From assembly GCA_905116865.2 (NCBI GenBank), contig CAJHNH020002668.1, forward strand, positions 125,001 to 189,000: a stretch of 64,000 nucleotides of DNA, written 5' to 3'. Every line of letters starts with the position of its first letter. Within the stretch, counting starts at the first letter, position 1. The stretch is from Candidula unifasciata (lineage: Eukaryota > Mollusca > Gastropoda > Stylommatophora > Geomitridae). The translations under genes were made by a program, and so were the position numbers. Shown here in pieces: positions 1-10,999 of this stretch. The notes below the pieces were generated by a model. The model saw only the letters and a list, made by a program, of their open reading frames with translations, had not been told where the DNA came from and did no database searches.

Positions 1-224
1 ACAACAGCTCACAGTAGCCAGCTGCAGGCCTCGGAAATGAGATATCTGAGAAAGGTGGACTAAGTGACTAGAAGGGACAAAGTCCGCAATCAGACAATAC
101 GTCAAGATCTTGATACCCAGTCCTTACAAATCCGAGTGCATCAATCACAGTTACGATGGTTTGGACATGTATGCAAAATGGGAGAAAATCGGCCACCATG
201 GGAGGCTAAGAACGAACGAACGAA
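1..224 (+). mobile_element. LINE 3' end fragment with (AACG)n tail
   Basis: The + strand reads as the C-terminal region of a LINE reverse-transcriptase ORF: a TRRDKVRNQTIR stretch, then LRWFGHVCKM, the usual ending of these ORFs. One in-frame stop at 61-63 shows it is dead. It ends in four AACG-type units at 211-224, which I take as the 3' tail. The upstream part is outside the window. Confidence 0.65.
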
Positions 225-504
225 CTTTATTTTCAAAGGGTTACAAATTAGGCTCGCAGGCCTGTCTTACATTCGGCCCTTCCAAACTCTCATCTTTCAG
301 TTGTATTTCATCAATAAAGCATGTTATGTTCATGTAATATTATGCATATTATGAATATCAAGTCAAAAACAAAAGCATGGGTGGTAAAATATGTGCGCAC
401 GCTCGCGCGCGAACACACATACAAACGCAAACCAATTCACTCACATACAGACACACATAGGCACCAAATACACACACACACATCCACATACATACGAACA
501 TGCA

Positions 505-932
<428 letters not shown>

Positions 933-1095
933 CACGTAGCCGCACAAAAGACTTACACACCAGGGAACCAGACCTACAGAACGACCCAAGGTGATGTATA
1001 CTCAAGGATGCCGTGATTTATGTAGGCAAATTCACTTTCAGTAGTTTGCGCCAGTCCTAAACGGTCGCATCTTGATACCGCTGTGGAAACCAACT

Positions 1096-1195
1096 AAAGA
1101 CCGTCTGCTGCCAAATCGCCTCCAGCTGGGATCCAACCCAGCACCCTGACATTATGAAACCCGTTCGCAACACCTACGCCAGTGAGGAGGCCAAC
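1096..1195 (-). mobile_element. tRNA-like SINE head fragment (SINE-A related)
   Basis: On the - strand this carries the stretch that runs from a GCGTAGGTGTTGCGAACG-like A-box region to the AAATCGCCTCC region. Similar fragments occur at 18815-18890 and 54455-54560. It is a degenerate tRNA-derived head without a recognisable body. Confidence 0.45.
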
Positions 1196-1440
1196 CAGTC
1201 TTTTTTTTTTAATGCGTGTACTTACCCCTGCTAGCTGAGCAAGTGTGATGTTGCTGTTGTTTTTCCAGTTAACAGAAGCGTCCTCCGCAATGAATGGTAC
1301 GTGTTGCTCCCGTAACCTCATGAGAAGAAAACTGTCCAGATTGTGCAGCCGCGCCAACTGTTCTGTATTTTCACATACCTAGAATTGTATATAAGATAGC
1401 ATATGTGTTTGTGTGTGTGGGGGGTGGGGGGGGGGGGGGG

Positions 1441-2014
1441 GGCACTAAAAGCAAAGCCTCAAGTCTGAGTCCGAAGCAGCTTAGCACAGTGCACAGGCTC
1501 TGTAGCACCGGCGAGGATCCTGAATTACTTTGGAAAGATTTGTAACTCCAAATCTGGCCCAGGCAGCGCCGTGAGGCCATTATTTTCGATTTCCAACTGC
1601 CAAGGGATTTTGTACGTGCGCAACAATGCACACGGGCATCCGATCTCACTACCCAGAGACCCGGCTCTCTAGCGGAATTGGCTAAACCGGATTTCGCGGA
1701 GACCGGGTGACGTACTCCTTGTGGTCCGGGTTCAATCCCGGGGGTAGGCAGGAAAGCCACATTTTCTCCCAGATTTACGGTATTTACAATGGAATCAAGG
1801 CCGAAAGGTTGCGATATCCATAATACCGAGCCTAAGGGTTAACAACTCAAGGCTTCTGGATACTAAAACAAACAAACAACACTACCCAGAGACCAGGGGG
1901 AATTACTAGAAGTCCAAGTCTATAATGAACAAATCAAAGCCCTTGCGGGGGATTGAACCCGGAACCACTAACACTCGAGGCGGACACCATGCCTCGAGAC
2001 CACGCAGCCCCTTC
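1441..2014 (-). mobile_element. SINE-D copy, split by SINE-E
   Basis: Read on the - strand, the element starts with GGGGCTGCGTGGTCTCGAG and a B-box-like GGTTCAATCC, that is, a tRNA-derived head. Its body matches copies at about 15982-16358, 18070-18452 and 46500-46880. The copy is interrupted at 1662-1879 by a SINE-E. The 3' end at about 1425-1441 abuts a G-tract. Confidence 0.8.
1662..1879 (+). mobile_element. SINE-E inserted in SINE-D, 15-bp TSD
   Basis: A 218-bp element with a tRNA-like head: A-box-like TAGCGGAATTGG and B-box GGTTCAATCC at 1729-1738. It ends in an (AAAC)n tail. The 15-bp sequence CACTACCCAGAGACC flanks it exactly at 1647-1661 and 1880-1894, the expected target-site duplication of target-primed insertion. 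A second copy lies at about 53769-53988. The TSD and the interrupted host make this a firm call. Confidence 0.92.
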
Positions 2015-2589
2015 AGATTACGAACGTTTACCCAGGTACCACTGTATTCATCAAATAAAAATCAAAGGATGTTCGATTATTTAACACTTTGACTTTTGTG
2101 GATGTTTTTCCCCATGTTCTTTTTAAGAGTTCCTGTGATTTTTAGATTTGCCCTCCTCTTCTCAGTCACATTTTCGTTTTTAAGTTGGAGATTATGGGGG
2201 TCAGGGTGGGCGACGGTTGAGGTGGTGAGGGGGTGTTGCCTTATATATATTCAAAGGTCGCCACCTGAAAGATGTTGAAAACTTGCTGTATATCTTTATT
2301 TAAAAGGCCAGTGGGTGATCGGGTCGGCATCGGCGACCCGGTCGCCCATTGGCTGGCCGGTAGACGACTTCATCGTTGGTCGGGACAGTATTTGGGTCGC
2401 TCTCCTGTGTTTGCATCAAAACAGAAAGAGTCCTTTTCAGGGCTGCCGAGTGGCCAGCAATGTTAAGCTATTTTAAATGGCTCAAAAAACCTGCCACAGG
2501 TATAACAAAACCTCCTCCTTCGGGAATGTTGGTTGAACGTGATGAATTTTTTTGTGTCTGAAAAACGGATGGATGGATATATGTGGTCT

Positions 2590-3015
2590 GCATCATTTAT
2601 GTCGCCTTTACTTCCTAGGACTTAACCTGACACCCTTTTTAAAAGGGGTCGACCTGGGTCCAAAATCTGTTTAAAATAATATGACTTGAGGTGTATCTGA
2701 ACCTCTGACCTTCTGACCCGCCACTTAATAGCGGTTCTCAAGTAAGTAAATAAACGGCCCTTTCAGGTGTATTGGGCATATAGGGTTAGACCTATATTTT
2801 ATAGACCAATCGAAACTCGGTGGGTGAAAAGATCGACGTCACGTCGACTGTCTTTACTTCCCATGACATTTCCTGGAACCCGTTTAAGGCGGGGTCGATC
2901 TGGAAGCTAATGTTATTTTTCAAACAAAAGATCCGATTCCGTCAGAACCTGAACCCAGGAACTTAGGATCCGAATGCGAGTGTCTAGGCGCTCCACCACA
3001 GCGGCTTGTCCTACT
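2590..3015 (-). mobile_element. Two SINE-A copies (head type B)
   Basis: Two adjacent copies (about 2590-2740 and 2760-3015). Each contains the shared body (CTATATTTTATAGACCAATC, GGTCGACC and a TTTAAGGC-like motif). The second keeps a tRNA-like head near 2965-3010 with GTCTAGGCGCTCCACCACAG on the + strand. Both are diverged, so they are old copies. Confidence 0.7.
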
Positions 3016-3234
3016 TTTACTGAAGCTTATTTAACTGAAGACTACTGACCTCACAGTCCGCCATTGTGACATTCATCGGCTCATAAAGCGGGTTTCTCAC
3101 AAGACAGCCTTCGTTCCAAATGGCCGTCCAGTCCAATAGAGGTAAAATCTGGGGAATAATTGCACGAGTGGGGATTGTTTCGGTGTGTGGTAGCTACGGT
3201 TACTGTGTATGCATTCGGTGTTTGATACTGATGT

Positions 3235-3626
3235 TTCTTCTTCATCTTCTTCTTCTTCTTCTTCTTCTTCTTTCTTCTTCTTCTTTCTTCTTCTTCTTCT
3301 TCTTCTTCTTCTTCTTCTTCTTCTTCTTCTTCTTTCTTCTTCTTCTTCTTCTTCTTCTTCTTCTTCTTCTTCTTCTTCTTCTTCTTCTTCTTCTTCTTCT
3401 TCTTCTTCTTCTTCTTCTTCTTCTTCTTCTTCTTCTTCTTCTTCTTCTTCTTCTTCTTCTTCTTCTTCTTCTTCTTCTTCTTCTTCTTCTTCTTCTTCTT
3501 CTTCTCTTCTTTCTTCTTCTTCTTCTTCTTCTTCTTCTTCTTCTTCTTCTTCTTCTTCTTCTTCTTTTTCTTCTTCTTCTTCTTTTTCTTCTTCTTCTTC
3601 TTCTTCTTTTTCTTCTTCTTCTTCTT
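3235..3626. repeat. (TTC)n microsatellite, ~390 bp
   Basis: Nearly pure TTC triplets with a few TTTC and TTTTTC slips. It is open in all frames (poly-Leu, poly-Ser, poly-Phe; poly-Glu, Arg and Lys on the other strand); these are not genes. It is flanked by ordinary low-complexity sequence to 3800. Unlike the tracts at 5457 and 7127, no SINE-C abuts it now. Confidence 0.97.
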
Positions 3627-3985
3627 CCAGTACTCTGATTCTTCTGCTGTCCTCCTTCTCCTTTATCATCATTCATCATCATCATCATCTTCATTATTTT
3701 TATCATCATCGTTATCTTCTACTTCCTCTTCTCTTCCTCCTCCTATCTTCCTTCTTGTTCTCCCCGTTCTCTGTTTACACCGATAAAGTATTGACAGACC
3801 TCACGGGCGAAATTTGACCTGTCTTGAACATAACTCACACATACACATGCATATACCGTATCAGTTATATGAATGTTACACGCATCACTGTGGCTGCATT
3901 ATAAATATAGGCGGCGTTATTTCCTTGACAAAACTTTTTTTTCCCAGCCCGTCCTTATTTGTGGCAAGGCTTTTTAGTCTCAACA

Positions 3986-4378
3986 ATAACCCTGGCTCCC
4001 AGGTCGACCCAGCCTTCAGTGGGTACCAGGTGCAGTCCCGGGGAAAGTAAAGGCGGCCGGCGTGATGCTGACCACATCACCCACCTTGTGCCGATTGGTC
4101 TATAAAAATATAGGTCTAGCCCTATATGCCCCATAGGCCTAAAGGCGTGGAGAAAGGTCCTTTACTGGATTGGCTTTTTACCCCACCAGGACATCACACA
4201 AGCGATAAACACCCGATGACACAAAGTGCACCATGCGGATGAGGATCACCGTGGAGAGGTCCCAGAAACCGCGTTCAGACATTTGGCCATAATGATGACC
4301 TGCCTATATTGCGGCCCCTGGCAAAAGCCAGAGTGGGGCTTCAAATAACAAAAAATAACGTCCTAAGAAGGACGTAAA
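3986..4378 (+). mobile_element. SINE-A 3' part followed by SINE-B
   Basis: 3986-4175 carries the SINE-A body (GTGGGTACCAGG, GTAAAGGCGGCCGGCG, CTATAAAAATATAGG). 4175-4378 is a SINE-B copy with the CACCAGGACATCACACAAGC start and the hairpin end GTCCTAAGAAGGAC. They abut without a gap. Confidence 0.8.
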
Positions 4379-4444
4379 GAGTAAGGTCCTTTACTTTTTT
4401 ATTTGACTATTTAGTCTGGATCTCTCTGTCGAATGAGTGAATGA

Positions 4445-4925
4445 TGTTCAACCAAATCAGAACCGCACAACGAGTGATAAACACTCGGTGACACAAAGTG
4501 TCAGCATTCGGATGAGAATCACCAGGGCCCAAGACCCAGAAACCCTGTTAAATTGTTAGGTTATCTGCTTCTTCTTCTTTGCGTTCACCAGCTGTACACA
4601 CTGGCGGAAAGTTCTGGTCGCTCGTCCACTACTGAACTGCAGTGCTGCTCCAGAACCAGAGTTTTGCGTGTGCATCAGTTTTACAGATCTCATTCTCTTG
4701 AATACATACTGTACGGCAGATGCACTCCGACTTCAAAGGAAGCTCCCCAATAAGTCGACTCTTACGACATGCTTTTGGGGAGGCAGTGGGTCTATTCTTG
4801 TTTTCCCCCACAATGGGGCCCCAGAACCCACACGGGGGTTATTAGGTTATATTAAGGCCCCCGACAACAGCCAGAGTAAGGCTTTAAAATAGCCACACGC
4901 AAAAATGCGTCCCATATTGGGACGA
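4445..4925 (+). mobile_element. SINE-B copy split by SINE-C
   Basis: A diverged SINE-B whose left part (to about 4555) and right part (from 4851) are separated by a SINE-C in the opposite orientation. It ends in the hairpin GTCCCATATTGGGAC. Joining the two parts gives the normal SINE-B order. Confidence 0.75.
4565..4841 (-). mobile_element. SINE-C inserted in SINE-B, 9-bp TSD
   Basis: Read on the - strand, it starts with the GTGTGGGTTCTGGGGCCC-type head and ends GAACGCAAAGAAGAAGAAG. The 9-mer TTAGGTTAT is present at 4556-4564 and 4842-4850, consistent with a TSD. No promoter boxes are obvious to me, so the polymerase III origin is assumed from structure only. Confidence 0.85.
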
Positions 4926-5174
4926 CTTAATCGTATCCCTCTCGATCCGGCAACCATGCCTGAAATGGTTCTAACGTAGTTACCGTCTGGCTGCGACAGA
5001 AATGCCACATATTGATGACTTAAAGCAATCGTCTGCCACCCCAGAAATAGACACGGATGACCCGGCTTGACAATTAAGTTCTAAGCAACCGAGTTCTTCT
5101 TCCATAATTCGATGGAAGTTCGTTTTAGAGCCAGCAGGAGAAAAGGCTTGGTTCGTTTGACTTTCGTTTACACT

Positions 5175-5556
5175 GTTTCTTATGTGGGTTACAGGCCCCA
5201 TTGTGGCGGGAAAACAGAATAGACCAACTGCCTCAGTAACAAGCATGCCGTACAAGGTGATTTATTAGGAGGGTTTCTTTTAAAGTCGGAGTGCCTCTGC
5301 CTGATAATGAGAAACCAAAAGTCCGCAGAGAAATGTGTCACATCTGTAAAACGGATGTGCACGCAAAACTCAAGTTCTGGAACAAGACTTATGTCCAAAG
5401 ATGGGCGAACAACCAGAACTTTCCGCCGGAATTTACAGCCGGTGAGCACTAGTTGCAGAAGAAGAAGAAGAAGAAGAAGAAGAAGAAGAAGAAGAAGAAG
5501 AAGAAGAAGAAGAAGAAGAAGAAGAAGAAGAAGAAGAAGAAGAAGAAGAAGAAGAA
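5175..5556 (+). mobile_element. Old SINE-C copy with expanded (GAA)n tail
   Basis: A diverged SINE-C in + orientation: TATGTGGGTTACAGGCCCC at the head, then the ACGGATGTGCACGCAAAACTC and AACCAGAACTTTCCGCCGG blocks. The element runs directly into 100 bp of pure GAA repeat (5457-5556). The tail position identifies the microsatellite as an expanded SINE tail. Confidence 0.8.
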
Positions 5557-5782
5557 GATTGGTGATGTGAAAAAGCCTCGCGGGGTGGGTGAGTTTATGG
5601 AGCGAAATGATGTTGCATCTTAGTTTTTCATGTAGCCTCTAAACACCATGTGCCGTCCCCACAATGAAGGTTGTCTACAGAGCCGCGACTTGTGTTTGGT
5701 AACTTATATAGGGTTATTCGAAATGAAGGATTCACTTTGATTCATGTAGAGTAAAGTAAAGACCACTTTTCACACCTATAAG

Positions 5783-6842
5783 CACACCTATAAGCACACC
5801 TATAAGCACACCTATAAGCACACCTATAAGCACACCTATAAGCACACCTACAAGCACACCTATAAGCACACCTATAAGCACACCTATAAGCACACCTATA
5901 AGCACACCTACAAGCACACCTATAAGCACACCTACAAGCACACCTACAAGCACACCTACAAGCACACCTACAAGCACACCTACAAGCACACCTACAAGCA
6001 CACCTATAAGCACACCTATAAGCACACCTACAAGCACACCTACAAGCACACCTATAAGCACACCTATAAGCACACCTATAAGCACACCTATAAGCACACC
6101 TATAAGCACACCTACAAGCACACCTATAAGCACACCTACAAGCACACCTACAAGCACACCTACAAGCACACCTACAAGCACACCTATAAGCACACCTATA
6201 AGCACACCTATAAGCACACCTATAAGCACACCTATAAGCACACCTACAAGCACACCTACAAGCACACCTTCAAGCACACCTACAAGCACACCTACAAGCA
6301 CACCTACAAGCACACCTACAAGCACACCTACCTACAAGCACACCTACCAGCACACCTACAAGCACACCTACAAGCACACCTACAAGCACACCTACAAGCA
6401 CACCTACAAGCACACCTACAAGCACACCTACAAGCACACCTACAAGCACACCTACAAGCACACCTACAAGCACACCTACAAGCACACCTACAAGCACACC
6501 TACAAGCACACTTACAAGCACACCTAGAAGCACACCTAGAAGCACACCTATAAGCACACCTATAAGCACACCTACAAGCACACCTACAAGCACACCTACA
6601 AGCACACCTACAAGCACACCTACAAGCACACCTACAAGCACACCTACAAGCACACCTACAAGCACACCTACAAGCACTCCTACAAGCACACCTACAAGCA
6701 CACCTACAAGCACACCTACAAGCACACCTACAAGCACACCTACAAGCACACCTACAAGCACACCTATAAGCACACCTATAAGCACACCTATAAGCACACC
6801 TATAAGCACACCTATAAGCACACCTATAAGCACACCTATATA
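5783..6842. repeat. 12-bp minisatellite CACACCTAYAAG
   Basis: About 88 head-to-tail copies of a 12-mer. The main variation is T or C at one site (TATAAG versus TACAAG), which occurs in blocks. Rare variants (TTCAAG, TAGAAG, TACCAG and a 4-bp insertion near 6331) break the register. On the - strand it translates as a GVLV/GVLI four-residue repeat, purely because 12 is a multiple of 3. Confidence 0.97.
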
Positions 6843-6864
6843 TGAGTAGAGCATCCATATTTTT

Positions 6865-7018
6865 ACAGACCACTAGGTGGGTAATGTGGTCAGCATTACG
6901 CCGGCCATCTTTACTTCCCCGGGACATAATCCTGGTACCCATTTTTGGCTGGGTCGACCTGCGACGCCCTATACCATGATAGAAATCCATGCATTCAGCA
7001 GTGGGTTTCGTTGATTCA
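6865..7018 (-). mobile_element. SINE-A copy (head type A)
   Basis: - strand element with the GGTCAGCATTACGCCGGCC and GGCTGGGTCGACCTGCGACG blocks on the + strand, followed by the head-side GCAGTGGGTTTCG. It matches the copies at 53395-53690 (-) and 55665-55945 (+). Confidence 0.75.
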
Positions 7019-7126
7019 TGTATATTTCCTTCAAAATACATTACATTTTTATAAAATACTTGATGGGGAGGTTTCAAGTTAACAATACACCTCTATTAAA
7101 CACCTGCAGAATAGCATCACAGCTGC

Positions 7127-7770
7127 CTTCTTTTTCTTCTTCTTCTTCTTCTTCTTCTTCTTCTTCTACTTCTTCTCCTCCTCCTCCTCCTCCTCCTCCT
7201 CGTCTTCGTCTTCGTCTTCGTCTTCGTCTTCGTCTTCGTCTTCGTCTTCTTCTTCTTCTTCTTCTTCTTCTTCGTCTTCGTCCTTCTCTCGTCTTCTTCT
7301 TCTTCTGCTTCTGCTTCTGCTTCTGCTTGCTTCGAGCTGCTTCTTCTGCTGCTGCTTCTGCTCTTCTCTGCTGCTGCCTGCTGCTGCTGCTGCTGCTTCT
7401 GCTTCTGCTCTTCTTCTTCTTCTTCTTCTTCTTCTTCTTCTTCTTCTTCTTCTTCTTCTTCTTCTTCTTCTTCTTCTTCTTCTTCTTCTTCTTCTTCACG
7501 TTCACCGGCTGTAAACTCAGGCGGAAAGTTCTGGTTGTTTGTCTACTTCTGGACTTTAATCTTGTTCCAGAACCTGAGTGTTATGTCCACATCCATTTAA
7601 CAGATCTGAACTAATTGTATGCAGATTAGTGGTTCTTAGCCTCTCAGGCAGATGCACTCCGATTTCAAAAGGAAGCCTTCAATTAGTCGACTCTTACGAC
7701 GTGCTTATTGGGAAGGCAGTGGGTCTATTATTGTTTTCCACACAATGGGGCCGCGGAACCCACACAGGGA
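7127..7770 (-). mobile_element. SINE-C with ~370-bp compound TTC tract at its tail
   Basis: 7498-7770 is a SINE-C on the - strand (GTTCACCGGCTGTAAACTC at its tail side). It abuts 7127-7497, a compound repeat of TTC, TCC, TCG/TTCG and CTG/TTCTGC units. The repeat lies exactly where the (GAA)n tail should be, so I read it as an expanded, mutated tail. The frames through it (poly-Leu, Phe and Lys) are artefacts. Confidence 0.8.
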
Positions 7771-7914
7771 ACAGCGGCAGTGAACTCAATTACGCAACAG
7801 ATGATTTTTCGTGTGTGGGATGAGTTCGGCTACCGGTTAGATGTTTGCCGAGCAGCAGACGGCGGCCATTTTGAACATCTATAAACTTTATTGTGAGTTT
7901 GTAAGCTTTAGACT

Positions 7915-8005
<91 letters not shown>
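7915..8005. repeat. (CT)n microsatellite
   Basis: About 90 bp of nearly pure CT dinucleotide. Confidence 0.97.
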
Positions 8006-8009
<4 letters not shown>

Positions 8010-8591
8010 ATGTATGTGTGGATATTATTAATATCTGTTGTATTTTCAAGGCAATATACATGAATGAAAGTGTATCGATCATTCTGAATAATCCTGCATG
8101 TGTATAATTATGTACGTATGTGTATATATACACTGTCCTCAATGGAAACCACACCCTAGAACTTGTTCAGTAATTTGTATTTCACAATTTAAAGGATCCC
8201 TTTCTTGGTTCCAGGCGTATTTGGCATACAGGACTAGACCTATATTTATAGACCAATCTGCACTCAGTGAATGATGTGGTCAACATCAAACAGGCAGCCT
8301 TTACTTCTCATGACTTTATTTGGTACACATTTAAGGCTGGACCTGAATGATTCAGGCTGAATCCCCGACCTTTGGAACCACAGGTCAACGGCTACGAAAA
8401 AAACAAAGACATAGGCCTTATGTTCTTTTAGATACAAGGATAGGTGATATTGTGTATTTGTGTAGCATTGTCTAATTTGTGTATGTGCTGAGGAAGGCTC
8501 CATAACCGCAACGTTCCCGTTTTTGCTCGTGTTTGTAATATTGTAATGCTCGCTGATATACTTTTCGTTCTGGTTTATATATTTCTTTAAT

Positions 8592-9626
8592 CTTCTTCTT
8601 CTTCTTCACTTCCTCTTTTACCGCTGTTGGTGTCGAGGGAGATATAAGGTTCTGTTTCTAGCTCTTCTGGCCACCTCGACCATAGGCACATCGTGCTGTT
8701 GTAGAGTTTCTCTGATGTTATCCTTCCATATTGTTCTTGGTCTATCCCGTGCTCTACGTCCTTCTTCTCTTTCCATGTATGCTTTGTATGGTATGGTGTC
8801 ACAAGGCATTCTCTCTAAGTGGGCAAACCATTTCACTTGCTGTCTTTGTATGTAATCCAGAATTGGTTCTGTGCCGACTTGTTCTCTTATGATCTCATTC
8901 CTGATCTTATCTCTTATGGTCACTCCTACAGCCCTTCTCAGACATCTCATTTCCGTGTTTACCAATTTTCTTTTATGGTTTGTTGTGAGTGACCATGTCT
9001 GGCACTGGTAGCACAGAGTTGGAATAAATATGCTTTGAATAAGATGTCTCTTTGTGCTGATTGCGATTGTCTTATGCTGTAAGAGGGGGACTAGCTGTCC
9101 CAATACTTGGTTTGCTTTACTGCATCTAATGTCAATTTCTTTATCCAATTTCCCATCTTCGGTAAATGTAGTTCCCAGATATTTAAACTCAGATGCCTGT
9201 TTAATGCCTTTGTATTCTATTGCTATGTTTAGATCTGTCTTCTTTTTTCTTATTGACATTACTTCTATCTTTTCAGTGTTGATTCTCATATTATTTGTTT
9301 TACATTCTTCATTCATGGATGTTAGATGTTGTTGCAATTTCATGGCCGTATCTGCTATCAAGGCCTGGTCATCTGCAAAGAGTAATTCGTTGATCTTACT
9401 AAGATCTTCATTCATGGGCTTGGCATTCTTGCATATACTGTCGATGTAGGTGATAAACAGCAGTGGTGATAAGACACACCCCTGTCTTACTCCAGATGTC
9501 ACTGTGAAAGGATGAGATGTTCCCTGATTTATTCTAACTGCACTTCTACTATCCCTGTATAAACTTTTGCACACTTCGATGAGGTGTTCGCTTACTCCAT
9601 ATCTTGCCATTATTTTCCATAATAAT
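8592..9626 (-). mobile_element. LINE-a: 5'-truncated LINE, 14-bp TSD, (GAA)n tail
   Basis: A 1035-bp 5'-truncated LINE. The - strand ends in (GAA)n at 8592-8609. TATATTTCTTTAAT occurs at both edges (8578-8591 and 9627-9640), an exact 14-bp TSD. It carries an uninterrupted 330-codon C-terminal part of a reverse transcriptase (8618-9610). Confidence 0.95.
8618..9610 (-). CDS. LINE reverse transcriptase, C-terminal part (retroelement)
   Basis: 330 codons of a LINE reverse transcriptase without internal stops. In order: RT finger/palm block SGVRQGCVLSPLLF (about residue 40), the catalytic motif LLFADDQALIAD (about 88), the KTEVM-like INTEKIEVMS block, the primer-grip-like FKYLGTTFT (about 145), then the thumb and the WFAHLERM C-terminal motif. 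The RT N-terminus and any endonuclease are missing because the copy is 5'-truncated. The in-frame ATG at 9610 is a chance internal Met. The clean frame suggests a recent insertion, but the copy cannot be autonomous. Confidence 0.9.
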   Translation of the reverse strand: MARYGVSEHLIEVCKSLYRDSRSAVRINQGTSHPFTVTSGVRQGCVLSPLLFITYIDSICKNAKPMNEDLSKINELLFADDQALIADTAMKLQQHLTSMNEECKTNNMRINTEKIEVMSIRKKKTDLNIAIEYKGIKQASEFKYLGTTFTEDGKLDKEIDIRCSKANQVLGQLVPLLQHKTIAISTKRHLIQSIFIPTLCYQCQTWSLTTNHKRKLVNTEMRCLRRAVGVTIRDKIRNEIIREQVGTEPILDYIQRQQVKWFAHLERMPCDTIPYKAYMEREEGRRARDRPRTIWKDNIRETLQQHDVPMVEVARRARNRTLYLPRHQQR

Positions 9627-10085
9627 TATATTTCTTTAATGCTGTTTTTAAAGCATTTAAATCAAATGAAGCAAATAAAAATAATTTTCCAATCGAAATC
9701 ATAATCAACGTCAATGCACATTGGGCATTCTCATGCGTGTTCAGTCCTCCGTTGCAGCAGCCACCCCGAGATACTTCTACTAATTGTTCCCATGAGAGGT
9801 TTGTTGTAACGTCTCCTATCTCGGCCTCGAATGCGGCATACTTTACCGTACTCAACTCCTATGTCACGCAATCGTGTTAGTGTCAGATTTGCCATTATCC
9901 ACTAGCCCAGTCTGTACAGCGTTGATGATATCTACTCTGTCCATGCTTCTTCCAACACTCGCCATATTTAACTGTAATTGCATGCAGTGTTACCTGGGGA
10001 AAACTGTTTTCATTTTCATTAATGTTTAGTTTGGTGTTCTCGTGCTTCGTCTTTTATAAATTAATATAACTTATTGTAAACACCT

Positions 10086-10157
10086 TCCTCGGTAGTATAG
10101 TGGTGAGTATCCCCGCCTGTCACGCGGGAGACCGGGGTTCGATTCCCCGCCGGGGAG
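10086..10157 (+). tRNA. tRNA-Asp (anticodon GTC), copy 1
   Basis: 72 nt folding as a standard cloverleaf: acceptor TCCTCGG pairs with CCGGGGA, anticodon GTC at 10119-10121, and an intact internal promoter with B-box GGTTCGATTCC. G is the discriminator base. A T5 run at about 10166 is a polymerase III terminator. The sequence is identical to copy 2 at 11869-11940. There is no intron. Confidence 0.97.
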
Positions 10158-10289
10158 GCAAAAATTTTTAAGCTAATATTAAAACTGAATACCGATCATA
10201 GTGCGTTACGTAGCTTTAGTAGAGCAAGTGTTATGGATATTCCACTTCGCCTCCTTTCTTTAATCCCCTTTTTTTTTTCCCCACACAGA

Positions 10290-10505
10290 GATTTGATTGT
10301 GTAGCTTTGGAGTTGCTTTGAACAAAGCTCTCGATCATCGAACAGCCTCCATCGAAGTCGGAGTAAATCTGCTCTGAAGGCGGGGACAAGAACTGCACAC
10401 AATGCAACTAAACCGGATGTACACGCAGAACTCAGGTCCTGGTGCAAAACCGAAGTCCACATGGACGAACAACCAGGACTTTCCACCGGTAAACAGAAAG
10501 AAGAG
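10290..10505 (+). mobile_element. SINE-C 3' part (diverged)
   Basis: Contains the ACCGGATGTACACGCAGAAC and GGACGAACAACCAGGACTT blocks of SINE-C, ending in a short AAGAAGAGAAG tail. The head is unrecognisable. Confidence 0.6.
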
Positions 10506-10554
10506 AAGATCGAACAGCCCTTCCACTAAGGGGGACCGAGGCATTTGGAGGTAA

Positions 10555-10675
10555 GTGGAGTTGAGTTGAGAATTGACATCACAGTACTCGGGACATTGCC
10601 ATGCGTGCTCCGTCCTCATCGTCAGCAGCCAGCGCAGAGTACATATACTGATGGTGCCGTTCACTATCTGGTTAT
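10555..10675 (-). mobile_element. LINE-g 3' end fragment
   Basis: On the - strand it encodes LRWLLTMRTEHAWQCPEY, a C-terminal Cys/His motif also found at 11423-11710 and, in broken form, near 13430-13500, 23300-23350 and 32224-32450. Its downstream edge touches the TGTC array. Confidence 0.55.
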
Positions 10676-10945
<270 letters not shown>

Positions 10946-10999
10946 GGTGTGTGTGTGGGGTGGGTGGGTGTGTGTGTGTAATATGTATGTGTATATCTA

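Larger units (their letters stand above)
8135..10195. repeat. Duplicated ~1-kb block, copy 1 (with LINE-a insertion)
   Basis: Outside the LINE-a insertion this block matches 11000-12005 in order: a GTGTATATATACACTGTCC-like start, a SINE-A, a - strand LINE-g 3' end (9640-9900) and a tRNA-Asp gene. Similarity is high in 9640-9900 and in the tRNA, and poor around 8430-8577. Without the insertion the two copies have almost the same length (about 1.0 kb). Confidence 0.8.

Noticed and set aside
1662..1760. Possible tRNA gene (A-box and GGTTCAATCC B-box)
   Set aside because: It is the head of SINE-E: no closed acceptor stem, it is followed by a SINE body and (AAAC)n tail and is flanked by a TSD.
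3097..3817. Poly-Glu, poly-Leu and poly-Ser ORFs
   Set aside because: They come from the TTC microsatellite.
5732..7077. Hydrophobic GVLV/GVLI and CRCA repeat proteins on the - strand
   Set aside because: They are frames of the 12-bp minisatellite; register breaks such as the insertion near 6331 are not repaired.
7018..7614. 198-codon ORF with poly-Phe and poly-Leu
   Set aside because: It is a read-through of the compound TTC repeat into SINE-C.
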